From assembly GCF_900176365.1 (NCBI RefSeq), contig NZ_FWXY01000006.1, positions 173,337-237,336 on the forward strand: DNA of 64,000 nt. Direction: 5' to 3'. The stretch's first letter is position 1. Every line of letters begins with the position of its first letter. The notes under the pieces were generated by a model that saw only the letters and a program-made list of their open reading frames with translations, was not told where the DNA came from and searched no databases. Source of the DNA: Desulfocicer vacuolatum DSM 3385. GTDB taxonomy: Bacteria; Desulfobacterota; Desulfobacteria; Desulfobacterales; Desulfobacteraceae. This document shows positions 45,661 to 54,447 of this stretch, one piece after another. The translations under genes and the position numbers were made by a program.

Positions 45661-46995
45661 ATGATGAAAAGATTTCAAACAATGAAAAAAACAGCCGCCA
45701 ATATTTTTAAGGCAGGCATTTTGGCGGTTGACCCTGAAGTCTGCGTTGGAAAGAATCTGGTTCTGGTCAATAATGTGCTGCGCATCAAAGACAGTTCCTT
45801 TTACCTGGATGAAATCCGGCGCATTTATCTCATCGGTGCAGGAAAAGCCTCGGCTGCCATGGTCCGGGCCGGGGAAAAGATCCTGGGGGATCACATCCAC
45901 GACGGTGTGGTGATCACCAAATATGATCATGGGGTGCCCCTGACCAAATGCCGTTTAATGGAGGCCGGTCACCCGCTGCCCGACAAAAACGGCTGCAGGG
46001 CCACAGATGAACTTTTATCCCTGGTGTCCAGTGCCGGTCCCCGGGATCTGATTGTGTGCATGATTTCCGGTGGTGGCTCGGCGCTTACCCCGGCTCCGGC
46101 CAAGGGAATCAGCCTGACGGATAAGCAGGAAACCACCCGTCTTTTGTTGTCCTGCGGAGCCACCATCCATGAAATCAACACCATCCGCAAACATCTGTCC
46201 CGCATAAAAGGGGGGCAATTGTGTGAAAAGGCCGGGGGGGCCCGTGTAGTCTCCCTGATTTTGTCCGATGTCATTGGGGATGATCTGGGTATCATAGCCT
46301 CGGGCATGACAACCCCGGATACCAGTACCTTTGATGAGTGCCGGGATATATTGCAGTGTTACAATCTATTGGAAAGGGTTCCGTTGTCTGTTCGCAGTTA
46401 CATTGAAGCCGGAATTTCGGGGAAAATTTTAGAGACCCCGAAACCGGGTGATTCCCTGTTTGAAAGGATTGATAACTATATTGTCGGCAATATTTCACAT
46501 GCTTTAAATGCCGCAGAAGAGCAGGCAATAAAGGCAGGGTATCATCCCATGGTGCTCTCCTCCATGATCCAGGGGGAGGCGGGGGAAGTTGCAAAGGTGC
46601 TTTGTGCCGTGGCAGCTGAAGTGAAACTTGCCAACCGGCCTGTTGTAAAACCTGCCTGTCTCCTGTCCGGGGGGGAAACCACGGTGGTGGTCAGGGGCAG
46701 GGGAACAGGGGGGCGAAATATGGAACTGGCCCTTTCCGCCGCCATGGTCATGAAGGATATGGAAAATGTGGTGATGCTGTCCGCAGGAACGGACGGTACC
46801 GACGGCCCCACAAATGCCGCAGGGGCCTTTGCCCATGCCTCCACCCTTGGCCGTGCCCGGGCACTTGGGATGTCTGCTGCAAAATTTCTGGCAGAAAATA
46901 ATTCCCATGGGTTTTTCCGGGAACTGGGGGATCTTTTCATCACCGGTCCCACCCGGACCAATGTCATGGATATGCAGATTATTCTCATTGAATAA
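45661..46995 (+). CDS. glycerate 2-kinase (GckA, DUF4147/MOFRL family)
   Basis: 444 residues. IYLIGAGKASAAM, EAGHPLPD, CMISGGGSALTPAPAKGIS, INTIRKHLSRIKGG and LSDVIGDDLGIIASGMT are the N-terminal DUF4147 motifs; the C-terminal MOFRL domain carries LLSGGETTVVVRGRGTGGRNMELAL and SAGTDGTDGPTNAAGA. The enzyme phosphorylates D-glycerate to 2-phosphoglycerate, linking glyoxylate or serine degradation to lower glycolysis, where pyruvate kinase (34880-36295) would act. AAAGGAG precedes the ATG. Confidence 0.94.
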   Translation: MMKRFQTMKKTAANIFKAGILAVDPEVCVGKNLVLVNNVLRIKDSSFYLDEIRRIYLIGAGKASAAMVRAGEKILGDHIHDGVVITKYDHGVPLTKCRLMEAGHPLPDKNGCRATDELLSLVSSAGPRDLIVCMISGGGSALTPAPAKGISLTDKQETTRLLLSCGATIHEINTIRKHLSRIKGGQLCEKAGGARVVSLILSDVIGDDLGIIASGMTTPDTSTFDECRDILQCYNLLERVPLSVRSYIEAGISGKILETPKPGDSLFERIDNYIVGNISHALNAAEEQAIKAGYHPMVLSSMIQGEAGEVAKVLCAVAAEVKLANRPVVKPACLLSGGETTVVVRGRGTGGRNMELALSAAMVMKDMENVVMLSAGTDGTDGPTNAAGAFAHASTLGRARALGMSAAKFLAENNSHGFFRELGDLFITGPTRTNVMDMQIILIE

Positions 46996-47091
46996 CTGAC
47001 ATGGGCGGGTCATTTGCTGATCTTGCAGCCGCCCGCAACAACGGTTGAAAATAAATAATTCCGGAATTCTTAACGCCACAGCGACATTTTT

Positions 47092-47182
47092 GTAACTGCC
47101 CCGGGCAGACCGTATTCTGATTCGGTTCCCCCTACAACAAAGCTTGAAATACACCCCCTGTTTGCGGGGTATTTCTTATAGA
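47092..47182 (-). repeat. type B hairpin repeat
   Basis: In minus orientation: GAAATACCCCGCAAACAGGGGGTGTATTTC (a strong stem GAAATAC/GTATTTC), TTTGTTGTAGGGGGAACC, then CGGTCTGCCCGGGGCAGTT. It lies between the convergent glycerate kinase and VF530-like genes. The rest of that 300-base gap is empty as far as I can see. Confidence 0.85.
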
Positions 47183-47304
47183 TCGACCCTGTTTTGATGT
47201 GAGTAACAACCCATGAGCATCAATATTTATGTCTGAATTATACTTAAGTTGGCAAAGTGCCGCTGCAGTGTTAAATAATGGGTGACTTGGTGTGAAAATG
47301 GTTG

Positions 47305-47532
47305 TCATCCTACCCACTTTTTTAAGCCGATGTACAAGGTTTCCACTTTTTTCCTTGCCCAGGGGGTTTTTCTCAAAAATTTAAGGCTGGACTTCACAGA
47401 GGGGTCGTGGTTGAAACACCGGATATCAATGCGGTGCCCCAGCTCATTCCAGCCATAGTGTTCCACCAGGCTGTTTACAATCTGTTCCAGAGAAATGCCG
47501 TGTAAGGGGTTGTTGGGTTGCGATTTATCCAT
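47305..47532 (-). CDS. VF530-family (DUF2132) small DNA-binding protein
   Basis: 75 residues. [33 protein letters not shown] and [17 protein letters not shown] are the conserved core of DUF2132, a small helical family (structure known from Vibrio VF530) thought to bind DNA. It begins at the base where the gamma carbonic anhydrase gene ends and is probably cotranscribed with it. Function in the cell is unknown. Confidence 0.85.
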   Translation of the reverse strand: MDKSQPNNPLHGISLEQIVNSLVEHYGWNELGHRIDIRCFNHDPSVKSSLKFLRKTPWARKKVETLYIGLKKWVG

Positions 47533-48059
47533 TATCCGATTTTTTCAAATTTATCAGAGGAATAATCCACGGCCCGCTGGGCATAGTTTTCCGCCGGCAT
47601 TTGAAGCACTTCAAGTACGGATTCATCCATCTGGGTTTTTACCTTGCCGGGGACCCCTGTCACCAGTGAGAATGGTGGTATAACTGTTTTTTCCAGCACC
47701 ACGGAGCCTGCCGCCACAATGGAACCCCGACCGATGACGGCGTGGTTCATCACCACGGCTCCCATGCCGATGAGACAGTCATCTTCAATGCGGCATCCAT
47801 GGATCACACAATTGTGGCCGATGGTCACGCCTTTGCCGATGATAAGGGGTACATCGTAATCGGCATGGCACATGGTGAGATCCTGGATATTGGAATTTTC
47901 GCCTACAATAATAGAATCACAATCCCCCCGAAGAACACAGTTGAACCACACCGATGCGTTTGCCGCCAGGGTCACATCTCCAATCAGGGTGGCACCGGGG
48001 GCCACATAGGCAGTGGAATCCAATTGGGGGCTTTTTTCATTAAAACGGTAGATTGACAT
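47532..48059 (-). CDS. gamma-class carbonic anhydrase / hexapeptide-repeat protein (YrdA/CaiE type)
   Basis: 175 residues from the ATG at 48059, preceded by AAGGAGAA; a longer frame from 48095 is less likely. Left-handed beta-helix hexapeptide repeats run through the first 140 residues ([38 protein letters not shown]). The three zinc-ligand histidines of the Cam family appear in [14 protein letters not shown]. Likely a trimeric enzyme hydrating CO2, relevant to an autotrophic, CO2-fixing sulfate reducer; some homologues have lost this activity. Confidence 0.88.
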   Translation of the reverse strand: MSIYRFNEKSPQLDSTAYVAPGATLIGDVTLAANASVWFNCVLRGDCDSIIVGENSNIQDLTMCHADYDVPLIIGKGVTIGHNCVIHGCRIEDDCLIGMGAVVMNHAVIGRGSIVAAGSVVLEKTVIPPFSLVTGVPGKVKTQMDESVLEVLQMPAENYAQRAVDYSSDKFEKIG

Positions 48060-48177
48060 ATTTTTTCTCCTTAAATGTTGAGGGATGGTTGCCAAGGGTT
48101 TGGTGTCTTTATTAACATGTCATCCCTTTAAAAGGCAAATGATACCCGGTAACAGGATTTGCACTGTTTCTCTTTGG

Positions 48178-48205
48178 TTGACAAAGGTCGCTGTTGTGGT
48201 ATTGT
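48178..48205 (+). promoter_or_regulatory. candidate promoter of the cobalamin-regulated operon
   Basis: TTGACA at 48178-48183 and TATTGT at 48200-48205, spaced by 16 bases, lie just before the riboswitch. Confidence 0.5.
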
Positions 48206-48395
48206 TTTTTCATATTACTGAGATCGCTGTCCCCAGGGAACCCGGTGCAATTCCGGGACGGACCCGCCGCTGTAAGTGAGGACGAACGCTGCATAAATGT
48301 CACTGTGCTGTTAAGGATCGAAACTGCATGGGAAGGCGCGGCAAGTAGGAAGAATCACAAGTCAGAATATCTGTTGGACCAGTGTAAATAAAAGG
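48206..48395 (+). ncRNA. cobalamin (B12) riboswitch
   Basis: The core elements occur in order: AGGGAACCCGGTGCAATTCCGGG, CCGCCGCTGTAAGTGAG, GTCACTG, GGGAAGGCGCGGCAAGTAGGA and the B12 box AAGTCAGAATATCTG. These match the AdoCbl aptamer consensus. Binding of cobalamin is expected to lower expression of the downstream genes through the terminator at 48412. Confidence 0.93.
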
Positions 48396-48411
48396 CTTTC
48401 GGAGAGACGGT

Positions 48412-48450
48412 AAATCCCCGGGTCGATGAATCATCGGCGTGGGGATTTTT
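48412..48450 (+). terminator. riboswitch expression-platform terminator
   Basis: AAATCCCC pairs with GGGGATTT around an internal CGATGAATCATCG hairpin and is followed by T residues. It sits between the aptamer and the first gene, as expected for transcription-attenuating cobalamin riboswitches. Confidence 0.75.
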
Positions 48451-48556
48451 GCATGCCGAGCTTATACGGAGGCCCTATGAGCGGGTATCACACCTGTTTG
48501 TTTTTTCAAATAGTTCCTTTAAACATGGGCGTACCATCCATTGGGAGGTACTTCCT

Positions 48557-50119
48557 GTGACATGTCTTGATTTTCAAAACTCAGATCCCACCCATAAAAA
48601 TTTCCAGTACCTGGAAGATCTGGCCACGGCATACTGGTATTCTGAAGTCCTTTTTGCCTCCCTGGAGCTGAATCTGTTTGAGCACCTGGACAAGGAAGGT
48701 GTCACTATTGACGGGCTTTCCCATGTTGCGGACTGTCATGGGGATGCCCTGTTTCGTCTTTTAAGAGCCCTGGAAAAAATGGCCCTGGTGGCCCGGTATG
48801 GAGATGTCTGGTTCAACACTTCATTGGCCTCTTTCTGTCTGGTTCCCGGAAAAGAGACCTATATGGGGGATTTTTTTCTTTATCGACGGTACATGCAGCC
48901 CAACTGGTCCCGTCTTGCTTGCCGGGTCTCCCGGAAAGAGCGCTTGTCCCGGGATTGTGACGATTCTGCGGCACTGGAAAAAATTTCAAACAAAGATTAC
49001 AGGGCAAGAAATCTTCGCTATGTCACCGCCATGGATACCCTGGTAAAGGAAAAGGCCCGGAACATTGCACAGATATTAAAATCTGAGCCCCTTAAAGGGC
49101 CCTTTCTGGATGTTGGCGGAGGTGCCGGCAGCATGCTTCGGGCGCTGCTGCCATTGATACCGCAATGCAATGCCGTGTTATTTGAACTTCCCGAGGTCAT
49201 TGAGGCGGCCCATGAGCTCTATCCCGAAACATCCGATTGGAATTGCATTGAAACAATGGAGGGGGATTTCAGGAGTCATTCATTTGATGAGAAATTCGGG
49301 GTGGTGATGTTGAGTAATTTTCTCCATGCCTATGGCCCGCAAGAAGCCCGGGAACTCCTTGAAAAGGCCATCTCTCTCCTGTCCGATCACGGCGTTATAC
49401 TGATCCATGACTATTTTCCGGACAGGGCAGGAAAAAATCCTGAAAAAGGGGCACTCTATGATTTAACTATGATGCTCAACACTTATAATGGGTGTTGCCA
49501 TGAGGCCCGGGATATTGCACGCTGGCTTAAATCCGGCGGGATGACACCGTGTGAGATCATTGACCTTGATACGGATACCTCCCTCATGGTGGCAGGTGGC
49601 AGCGGCAAGGCCGGAGATCCCCTCAAGGCATGGATAAACATTGCCCGAAACCATGGATTTGAGCGTGCCGTGGGCATATCCCCTGACACCGTGGTGACAG
49701 CCCCGTGGGTGCGCAAAAAATGTCAATGGGGGTGTGACGGGTTTGGGAAAAATCTGCAATGTCCACCCCGGGGCATGTCCCATAAAGAGACCCGGGAGAT
49801 GATAGACAGTTATGAAACCCTGATTCTTCTGGAGGGAACTCCTCCGGGAAAGGCGTTTCATGAAAAATTGCTGGCCCTGGAAAAAACAGCATTTATGGCA
49901 GGATTTCACAAAGCCTTTGTTTTCGGGGCAGGCCCCTGCACCTTATGCCCCCGATGTAGCGATGACGACACCTGTCGTCACCATGATCTGGCCCGTCCTG
50001 CCATGGAAGCCTCGGGCATAGATGTCTATGAAACCGCAGCCCGGGCCGGGGTGCGGTTAAAACCTGTGCAGAAAAAAATGGATTATGTCAAATACATGGG
50101 GCTTTTGCTTCTAAAATAA
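48557..50119 (+). CDS. bzaC: BzaC-like O-methyltransferase fused to DUF2284 metal-binding domain
   Basis: 520 residues from a GTG at 48557 (GGGAGG nine bases upstream). The N-terminal part is an O-methyltransferase of the plant-COMT/CrtF type: a dimerisation winged helix (LEDLATAYWYSEVLFASLELNLF), then the AdoMet motif FLDVGGGAGSMLRAL, PEVIEAA and IHDYFPD. The C-terminal ~170 residues form a DUF2284 domain with Cys clusters KKCQWGCDGFGKNLQCPP and GPCTLCPRC...CRHHDLARP. Its place directly behind a cobalamin riboswitch and before two B12-type radical SAM genes matches the bzaC-bzaD-bzaE block of anaerobic benzimidazole synthesis, where BzaC O-methylates 5-hydroxybenzimidazole. Assignment rests mainly on context. 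Confidence 0.78.
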   Translation: MTCLDFQNSDPTHKNFQYLEDLATAYWYSEVLFASLELNLFEHLDKEGVTIDGLSHVADCHGDALFRLLRALEKMALVARYGDVWFNTSLASFCLVPGKETYMGDFFLYRRYMQPNWSRLACRVSRKERLSRDCDDSAALEKISNKDYRARNLRYVTAMDTLVKEKARNIAQILKSEPLKGPFLDVGGGAGSMLRALLPLIPQCNAVLFELPEVIEAAHELYPETSDWNCIETMEGDFRSHSFDEKFGVVMLSNFLHAYGPQEARELLEKAISLLSDHGVILIHDYFPDRAGKNPEKGALYDLTMMLNTYNGCCHEARDIARWLKSGGMTPCEIIDLDTDTSLMVAGGSGKAGDPLKAWINIARNHGFERAVGISPDTVVTAPWVRKKCQWGCDGFGKNLQCPPRGMSHKETREMIDSYETLILLEGTPPGKAFHEKLLALEKTAFMAGFHKAFVFGAGPCTLCPRCSDDDTCRHHDLARPAMEASGIDVYETAARAGVRLKPVQKKMDYVKYMGLLLLK

Positions 50120-50232
50120 GGCCTGTCCGTGGCAGTTTATATGAAATACTCCGAAAATTTAAGGCGTATTTCAAGCTTTGTTGTGGGCAGATCCGGATCA
50201 GAATGAGGTCCGCCCGTGGCGGTTATATGAAA
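50120..50232 (+). repeat. type B hairpin repeat in the bzaC-bzaD gap
   Basis: It starts with half a hairpin (CTGTCCGTGGCAGTTTATATGAAA), then a full element with AAATACTCCG...CGTATTT and GGGCAGATCC/GGTCCGCCC, ending GGCGGTTATATGAAA. Its last bases lie about 6 bases before the ribosome-binding site of bzaD. Confidence 0.85.
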
Positions 50233-50244
50233 TATGGAGTTATG

Positions 50245-51588
50245 ATGAAAATTTTACTTGTGCAGCTTCCAACCTCCCATTTGGGGGCCGGGGAAAAAGT
50301 GTACCCCCTGGGCCTCTCCCGACTCTCCGGCACGGTGCCGGACAGCGTGGAAAAAAAGGTGCTGGATATGAATATATGTGTGGACCCATGGCCTGCACTT
50401 AATGAAGCGTTGACACAGCAGCGGCCGGATGTTGTGGCCCTTTCCTTTCGGAATCTTGATCCCCTGGCAGGTCATCAGGCATCCTATCTGTCTTCTTTAA
50501 AAACAGCGGCCCTGGTGGTGAAAAACCAGCTCCCCGATGTCAGAGTTCTGGCAGGTGGCCCTGCTTTTTCACTTTTTGCCCGGCGCCTCATGGAGGAGGT
50601 GCCCCAGCTTGATGTGGGGCTCAAGGGAGAGGGGGAGTTGATTTTTCCCTTACTTGTGCAGCCGGACCCTGATTATGGAAGCATTCCCGGCATTATCTGG
50701 CGGGATGGGGGAGAGCTTGTTTTAAATCCCCCCGGGGCCAGGATTGACATGGATACCCTCCCGCCCATGGACCTTGGGGCCTTTCCTCCCCTGGATTATA
50801 CCCATGGCAATGCCTATGTGGCGGCCATGGGCATTGAGGGAAAAAGGGGGTGCGATCTGTGGTGCGGCTATTGCCTCTATCCCTTCTTAGGAGGGAATCG
50901 CATGCGCCTTCGAAGCCCCGTCAAAATTGTGGATGAGATGGAATTGCTCCATAAGGATGCAGGGATAAAACTTTTTCATTTCACAGATGGGGTGCTCAAC
51001 CGTCCGGCAGATCATTTTGAAGCGCTTTGCCGGGAGCTGATACGCCGGAATCTGGATTTTTCCTGGACCGGTTTTTTCCGGGAGGATTCCCTGACCCGGG
51101 ACAACCTTGATCTGGCCAAAAAAGCCGGGGTGGTGGCCGTGTACTTTTCCGGGGATGCCCTCACCGATCATGGATTAGAGCTTTTGAATAAAAAAATGAC
51201 CCGGGAGGATATTCTCAAGGCCTCCCGGTTGACGGCAGAACAAGGGGTGCTCACCATGTGCCATTTTCTGGTGAATCTGCCCGGAGAAACAGAAAATCAT
51301 GTGAAAGAGGCTCGACAGATGTTGGATGAACTCCTTGCCATACACCATGCTGCCGGTAATCTGGGGGCTGTTATTTTTAATCATATCCGTCTCTATCCCG
51401 GTGCCCCCGTTACCCAAAAATTAATCCGTGACGGACATCTGGACCCGGAAACGGATTTACTTTATCCCGTATACCACAATCCGGCCCGGGGGAGCCATCT
51501 GCTCCATGAATTTGAAGCCCGGTGCCACAGTGCCGGTGTTTTTTCCCGCCTGAAACTGGATCAACATGCCATGGAGGTTGCAAAATGA
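50245..51588 (+). CDS. bzaD: BzaD-like B12-binding-domain radical SAM enzyme
   Basis: 447 residues from the ATG at 50245 (GGAG five bases upstream); the frame upstream runs into a type B repeat. An N-terminal cobalamin-binding-like Rossmann domain (residues 1-140) is followed by a radical SAM core with CDLWCGYC (CxxxCxxC, about residue 210) and a BchE-like C-terminus. In Eubacterium limosum BzaD and BzaE, paired radical SAM/B12 proteins behind bzaC, install the methyl groups converting 5-methoxybenzimidazole to 5,6-dimethylbenzimidazole. Order here suggests this is BzaD. The stop overlaps the next start (ATGA). Confidence 0.8.
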   Translation: MKILLVQLPTSHLGAGEKVYPLGLSRLSGTVPDSVEKKVLDMNICVDPWPALNEALTQQRPDVVALSFRNLDPLAGHQASYLSSLKTAALVVKNQLPDVRVLAGGPAFSLFARRLMEEVPQLDVGLKGEGELIFPLLVQPDPDYGSIPGIIWRDGGELVLNPPGARIDMDTLPPMDLGAFPPLDYTHGNAYVAAMGIEGKRGCDLWCGYCLYPFLGGNRMRLRSPVKIVDEMELLHKDAGIKLFHFTDGVLNRPADHFEALCRELIRRNLDFSWTGFFREDSLTRDNLDLAKKAGVVAVYFSGDALTDHGLELLNKKMTREDILKASRLTAEQGVLTMCHFLVNLPGETENHVKEARQMLDELLAIHHAAGNLGAVIFNHIRLYPGAPVTQKLIRDGHLDPETDLLYPVYHNPARGSHLLHEFEARCHSAGVFSRLKLDQHAMEVAK

Positions 51589-53072
51589 TAAACACAGTGG
51601 TTCTGGAACATCCCAGAATGCCTTCCACAAAAAGATTCAATGACATTGCAAATACCCCGTTGTGGTCTTGTCTCATGGGGGGATATGCCGCAGCTGCACT
51701 GGACAGGGCCGGATTTCATACCCGATTCATGGACGGAGCCCAGGGGGGGTGGAGTTTCCGGGAAACCGAGGAGAAAATCCTTTGTTCGGCCCCGGCGTTA
51801 TTGTGTATCAATGCCGTCTATTTCTGGGAACATACCATTTTATTTTTTGATTTTCTGGAGGATTTGAAAAAAAAGGGCTTTAACGGCCATATTAATCTGT
51901 TTGGCTTTTTTCCCACTCTTGTGTATGGTGAAATTCTGGAGAAGTGGTCAGCAGTGGATTCTGTGGCGGTGGGGGAGTTTGAACATACCCTGGTGGAACT
52001 GGCAAACCGCCTTGACAAGGGAGAGGCCTTTCATGGAATTGAGGGACTGGCATCCCGGAAAAATGGTGGCCTGATAAAAACCCCGGTGCGATCACCGGAG
52101 AAAAACCCTGATCACTTTGCTTTTCCTTGGCGCTCCTCCCTGGAGGGGACGGTGACGGTGCTGGCCAGCCGGGGCTGTTATAATCATTGCAGTTTCTGCC
52201 CGGTGCCTTCCTTTTACAACCAGGGGCCGTTATGGCGGGGCCGGACCCCGGAAAACATTGCCCTGGAGATGTCGCAACTGGTTGCCCGGGGAGTGAAAAA
52301 TTTCTATTTTGCAGACCCTAATTTCATTGGTCCCGGCCGCCGGGGTAAAAAAAGGGTGCTGGATCTGTTGACGCTTATTGAGCCTTTGAATATCCGTTTT
52401 GGCATGGAAACACGTCCGGCAGACCTGGATGATGAAATTCTGGAAAAATTGACAGCCGCAGGCTTTAATTCCCTTCTCATGGGCATTGAGAGCGGGTCTG
52501 AAAGAGTGCTTGGCAATTTAAATAAACAATCAGCGGCCCGGGCCGGGGCCGGGGCCATTGCCCTTTGCCGGAGGCACGGCATTGAGCCGGAAATCGGTTT
52601 TCTCATGTTTGTGCCGGACAGTTCTGTGGCAGATCTTCGGGCCAACATGGCTTTTCTCATGGAAAACAATCTCCTGGATCGGCTGGAGCGCACCGCTAAT
52701 CTCATGTGTCACTGCCAGATTGTCCTTGCCGGCACCTCAGGGTATGCTGCATTTGAACAGCTCAACCGCCTGGAAAAAAGCGGTCTCTTCGGGTTTGAAG
52801 GGGAAGTGACTTTTCTGGACCCCGGTGTGGAATGGATGGCCCGGCGTGTGGTATTTGCCTGCCACACGGTGCTAAGGTCCATGTCAGACAAAAAATCCCC
52901 CATTTACTGGGATATGCCGGACATGACCGTGTCACAAAAGGTGAATGATTATCTGGTTGATCTTTTTTTCAGGCTCCTGGATCGAGTGGAAACCCGGGGA
53001 CCTGAGGAAAATTTGTTTGATATGGAAAAAGAAATTTCCCAAGACATTTCAGGACTTCTAAAATCTGTTTAA
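51585..53072 (+). CDS. bzaE: BzaE-like B12-binding-domain radical SAM enzyme
   Basis: 495 residues from the ATG that overlaps the bzaD stop. Cobalamin-binding-like N-terminal domain (to about 180), then radical SAM core with SRGCYNHCSFCPVP (CxxxCxxC), NFIGPGRRG, GIESGSERVLGNLNKQ and a C-terminal helical region. It is the second of two tandem B12-radical SAM proteins under the cobalamin riboswitch, matching BzaE. The ThiC-like BzaF/BzaAB enzyme that makes 5-hydroxybenzimidazole is not in the window and must be elsewhere. Confidence 0.8.
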   Translation: MINTVVLEHPRMPSTKRFNDIANTPLWSCLMGGYAAAALDRAGFHTRFMDGAQGGWSFRETEEKILCSAPALLCINAVYFWEHTILFFDFLEDLKKKGFNGHINLFGFFPTLVYGEILEKWSAVDSVAVGEFEHTLVELANRLDKGEAFHGIEGLASRKNGGLIKTPVRSPEKNPDHFAFPWRSSLEGTVTVLASRGCYNHCSFCPVPSFYNQGPLWRGRTPENIALEMSQLVARGVKNFYFADPNFIGPGRRGKKRVLDLLTLIEPLNIRFGMETRPADLDDEILEKLTAAGFNSLLMGIESGSERVLGNLNKQSAARAGAGAIALCRRHGIEPEIGFLMFVPDSSVADLRANMAFLMENNLLDRLERTANLMCHCQIVLAGTSGYAAFEQLNRLEKSGLFGFEGEVTFLDPGVEWMARRVVFACHTVLRSMSDKKSPIYWDMPDMTVSQKVNDYLVDLFFRLLDRVETRGPEENLFDMEKEISQDISGLLKSV

Positions 53073-53079
53073 GTAATAT

Positions 53080-53135
53080 TTCCAGCGTTGTGGTGGGCAG
53101 AACGAGATCAGAATACGGTCTGCCCATGGCAGTTT
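53080..53135 (+). repeat. type B hairpin repeat, 3' half
   Basis: Only the right half is present: TTGTGGTGGGCAGAACGAG paired to CGGTCTGCCCATGGCAG, then TTTATATACAATG running straight into a type A copy. Confidence 0.75.
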
Positions 53136-53309
53136 ATATACAATGCAGCCTCCAAGGCAACTTCAGCAGAGCCGCCCCCCGATGGGTAATAGGAACCGGA
53201 CAATTGAGCTGTCTACAGTTCCGGTCCGGGCCCATTACCCATCGGGGGGCGGCGGTATAATACCATTTTCTATATTTGTTGTGTTCCACAGGGCATGCCC
53301 GTTTTATAA
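53132..53309 (+). repeat. type A hairpin repeat, short-tail copy
   Basis: The stem GATGGGTAAT/ATTACCCATC is a perfect pair with compensatory differences to the 9.5-kb and 19.1-kb copies. It lacks the GGCTCCGCGTCTACGACCC tail. It is flanked by type B sequence on both sides. Confidence 0.9.
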
Positions 53310-53400
53310 GAAATACTCCGCAAACCGGGGGTGTATTTTAAATTTTGTTGTGGGCAGAACCGGATCAGAATAAGGTCCGCCCGTGGCGGTTATAAAGAAA
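53305..53400 (+). repeat. type B hairpin repeat before NUDIX gene
   Basis: AAATACTCCGCAAACCGGGGGTGTATTTT, then TTTTGTTGTGGGCAGAACC and GGTCCGCCCGTGGCGGTTATAAAG. The element runs directly into the AAAGGAG ribosome-binding site of the NUDIX gene. Confidence 0.88.
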
Positions 53401-53413
53401 GGAGCTGAATGTA

Positions 53414-54010
53414 ATGTTATCCCGTGAAATCCATTGCCGTGAACTACTCAGTCGCGCTGTTAATGACGCCAGCCACCCCCTTGCCCCGGATGCCGATCTG
53501 TTCCAACCCACCAGTGTCATGGCATTGGCCGGTGCCCGTCCGGACCCTTTTTTGCTCCTGATCCAGAAAGCCGACCGCCAGGGATATCCCTGGCGTAACC
53601 AGATGGCATTTCCCGGGGGCCATGTGGACCCTGAAGATCTCAACCGGGAGGAGACTGCCCTGCGTGAGCTTGAAGAAGAGATGAATATTCCCCGGGAGCA
53701 GGTGACTGTGGTGGGCTCCCTTGGCCATTTTCAGACCATTAATAATAGGGATATCGAAGCATTTCTGGGAATATGGGACCAAATGGGAGAGATTGACTTT
53801 GATCGAAATGAAATTTCCCGGGTTTTTAAAATTCCGTTACGCCATTTTGTTCAGATTCACAGGGATAAAAAATTCAACGGCAGATATCCGGATATCCAGG
53901 AATTGACCTACCCCTATGAAGATGTGGTGGTGTGGGGGGTTACGGCAAAAATTATTCATCATCTCATGGAAATTTTACCGGACAGACTCAACGGCTCTCA
54001 TTCCCGTTGA
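53414..54010 (+). CDS. NUDIX hydrolase, CoA pyrophosphohydrolase-like (NudL)
   Basis: 198 residues. The NUDIX box is GGHVDPEDLNREETALRELEEEM (GX5EX7REUXEE), preceded by the NudL-type PWRNQMAFPGG. NudL enzymes hydrolyse coenzyme A and its derivatives to 3',5'-ADP and acyl-phosphopantetheine. AAAGGAG comes straight out of the type B repeat. The gene follows the bza operon but with its own leader, so cotranscription is uncertain. Confidence 0.88.
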   Translation: MLSREIHCRELLSRAVNDASHPLAPDADLFQPTSVMALAGARPDPFLLLIQKADRQGYPWRNQMAFPGGHVDPEDLNREETALRELEEEMNIPREQVTVVGSLGHFQTINNRDIEAFLGIWDQMGEIDFDRNEISRVFKIPLRHFVQIHRDKKFNGRYPDIQELTYPYEDVVVWGVTAKIIHHLMEILPDRLNGSHSR

Positions 54011-54447
54011 TGAATTTGAGTTGTTTTTTTATCCCACCGTATGGTCTTTATTTTCTTTTCACAGGTAATTTGCGCTGCCTGCCCGGTTTCTTTTTGTTTT
54101 TTTGCCGTGAGAACACCTATAAACCCCTTATCCCTTCCTTTAAATACCTTTTAATCAGGTCTCAAAATTAAGAAAATCAGCTTTGAAAATGCTTTTAGCA
54201 CAGCAGATGCTCCGGCCATCTGTTTTAAGGATTTTTTTGGCCTTTTATTCCTATGTTTTCAAGTCGTTGTCTGATTTGATTTTTCAAAAAACACACAATA
54301 TATCGTTTTATCGCTTGACTTAAATCTATATATTGATTATTTTTGCCTCCTCTGGTATTCTGTTTAATAAATGAAGAACTACCGGTAAAACGATTCAAAA
54401 ACAGCCATAATTCATATAAAAAATCAGGGATTTCAAGGGAGCGGTGA
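54011..54447 (+). promoter_or_regulatory. nrdDG promoter region with two NrdR boxes
   Basis: Two NrdR-like boxes, ACACAATATATCGTTT (54293-54308) and AATCTATATATTGATT (54323-54338), have centres 30 bases apart, the spacing of tandem NrdR sites. Box 2 overlaps a possible promoter, TTGACT (54315-54320) with TATTTT (54338-54343). NrdR represses ribonucleotide reductase genes when dATP is plentiful. The rest of the gap is AT-rich without a gene. Confidence 0.75.

Noticed and set aside
48449..48556. ATG at 48449 as the start of the bzaC-like gene
   Set aside because: It falls on the riboswitch terminator, and the first 36 residues do not belong to the methyltransferase fold. The GTG at 48557 has a proper GGGAGG site.
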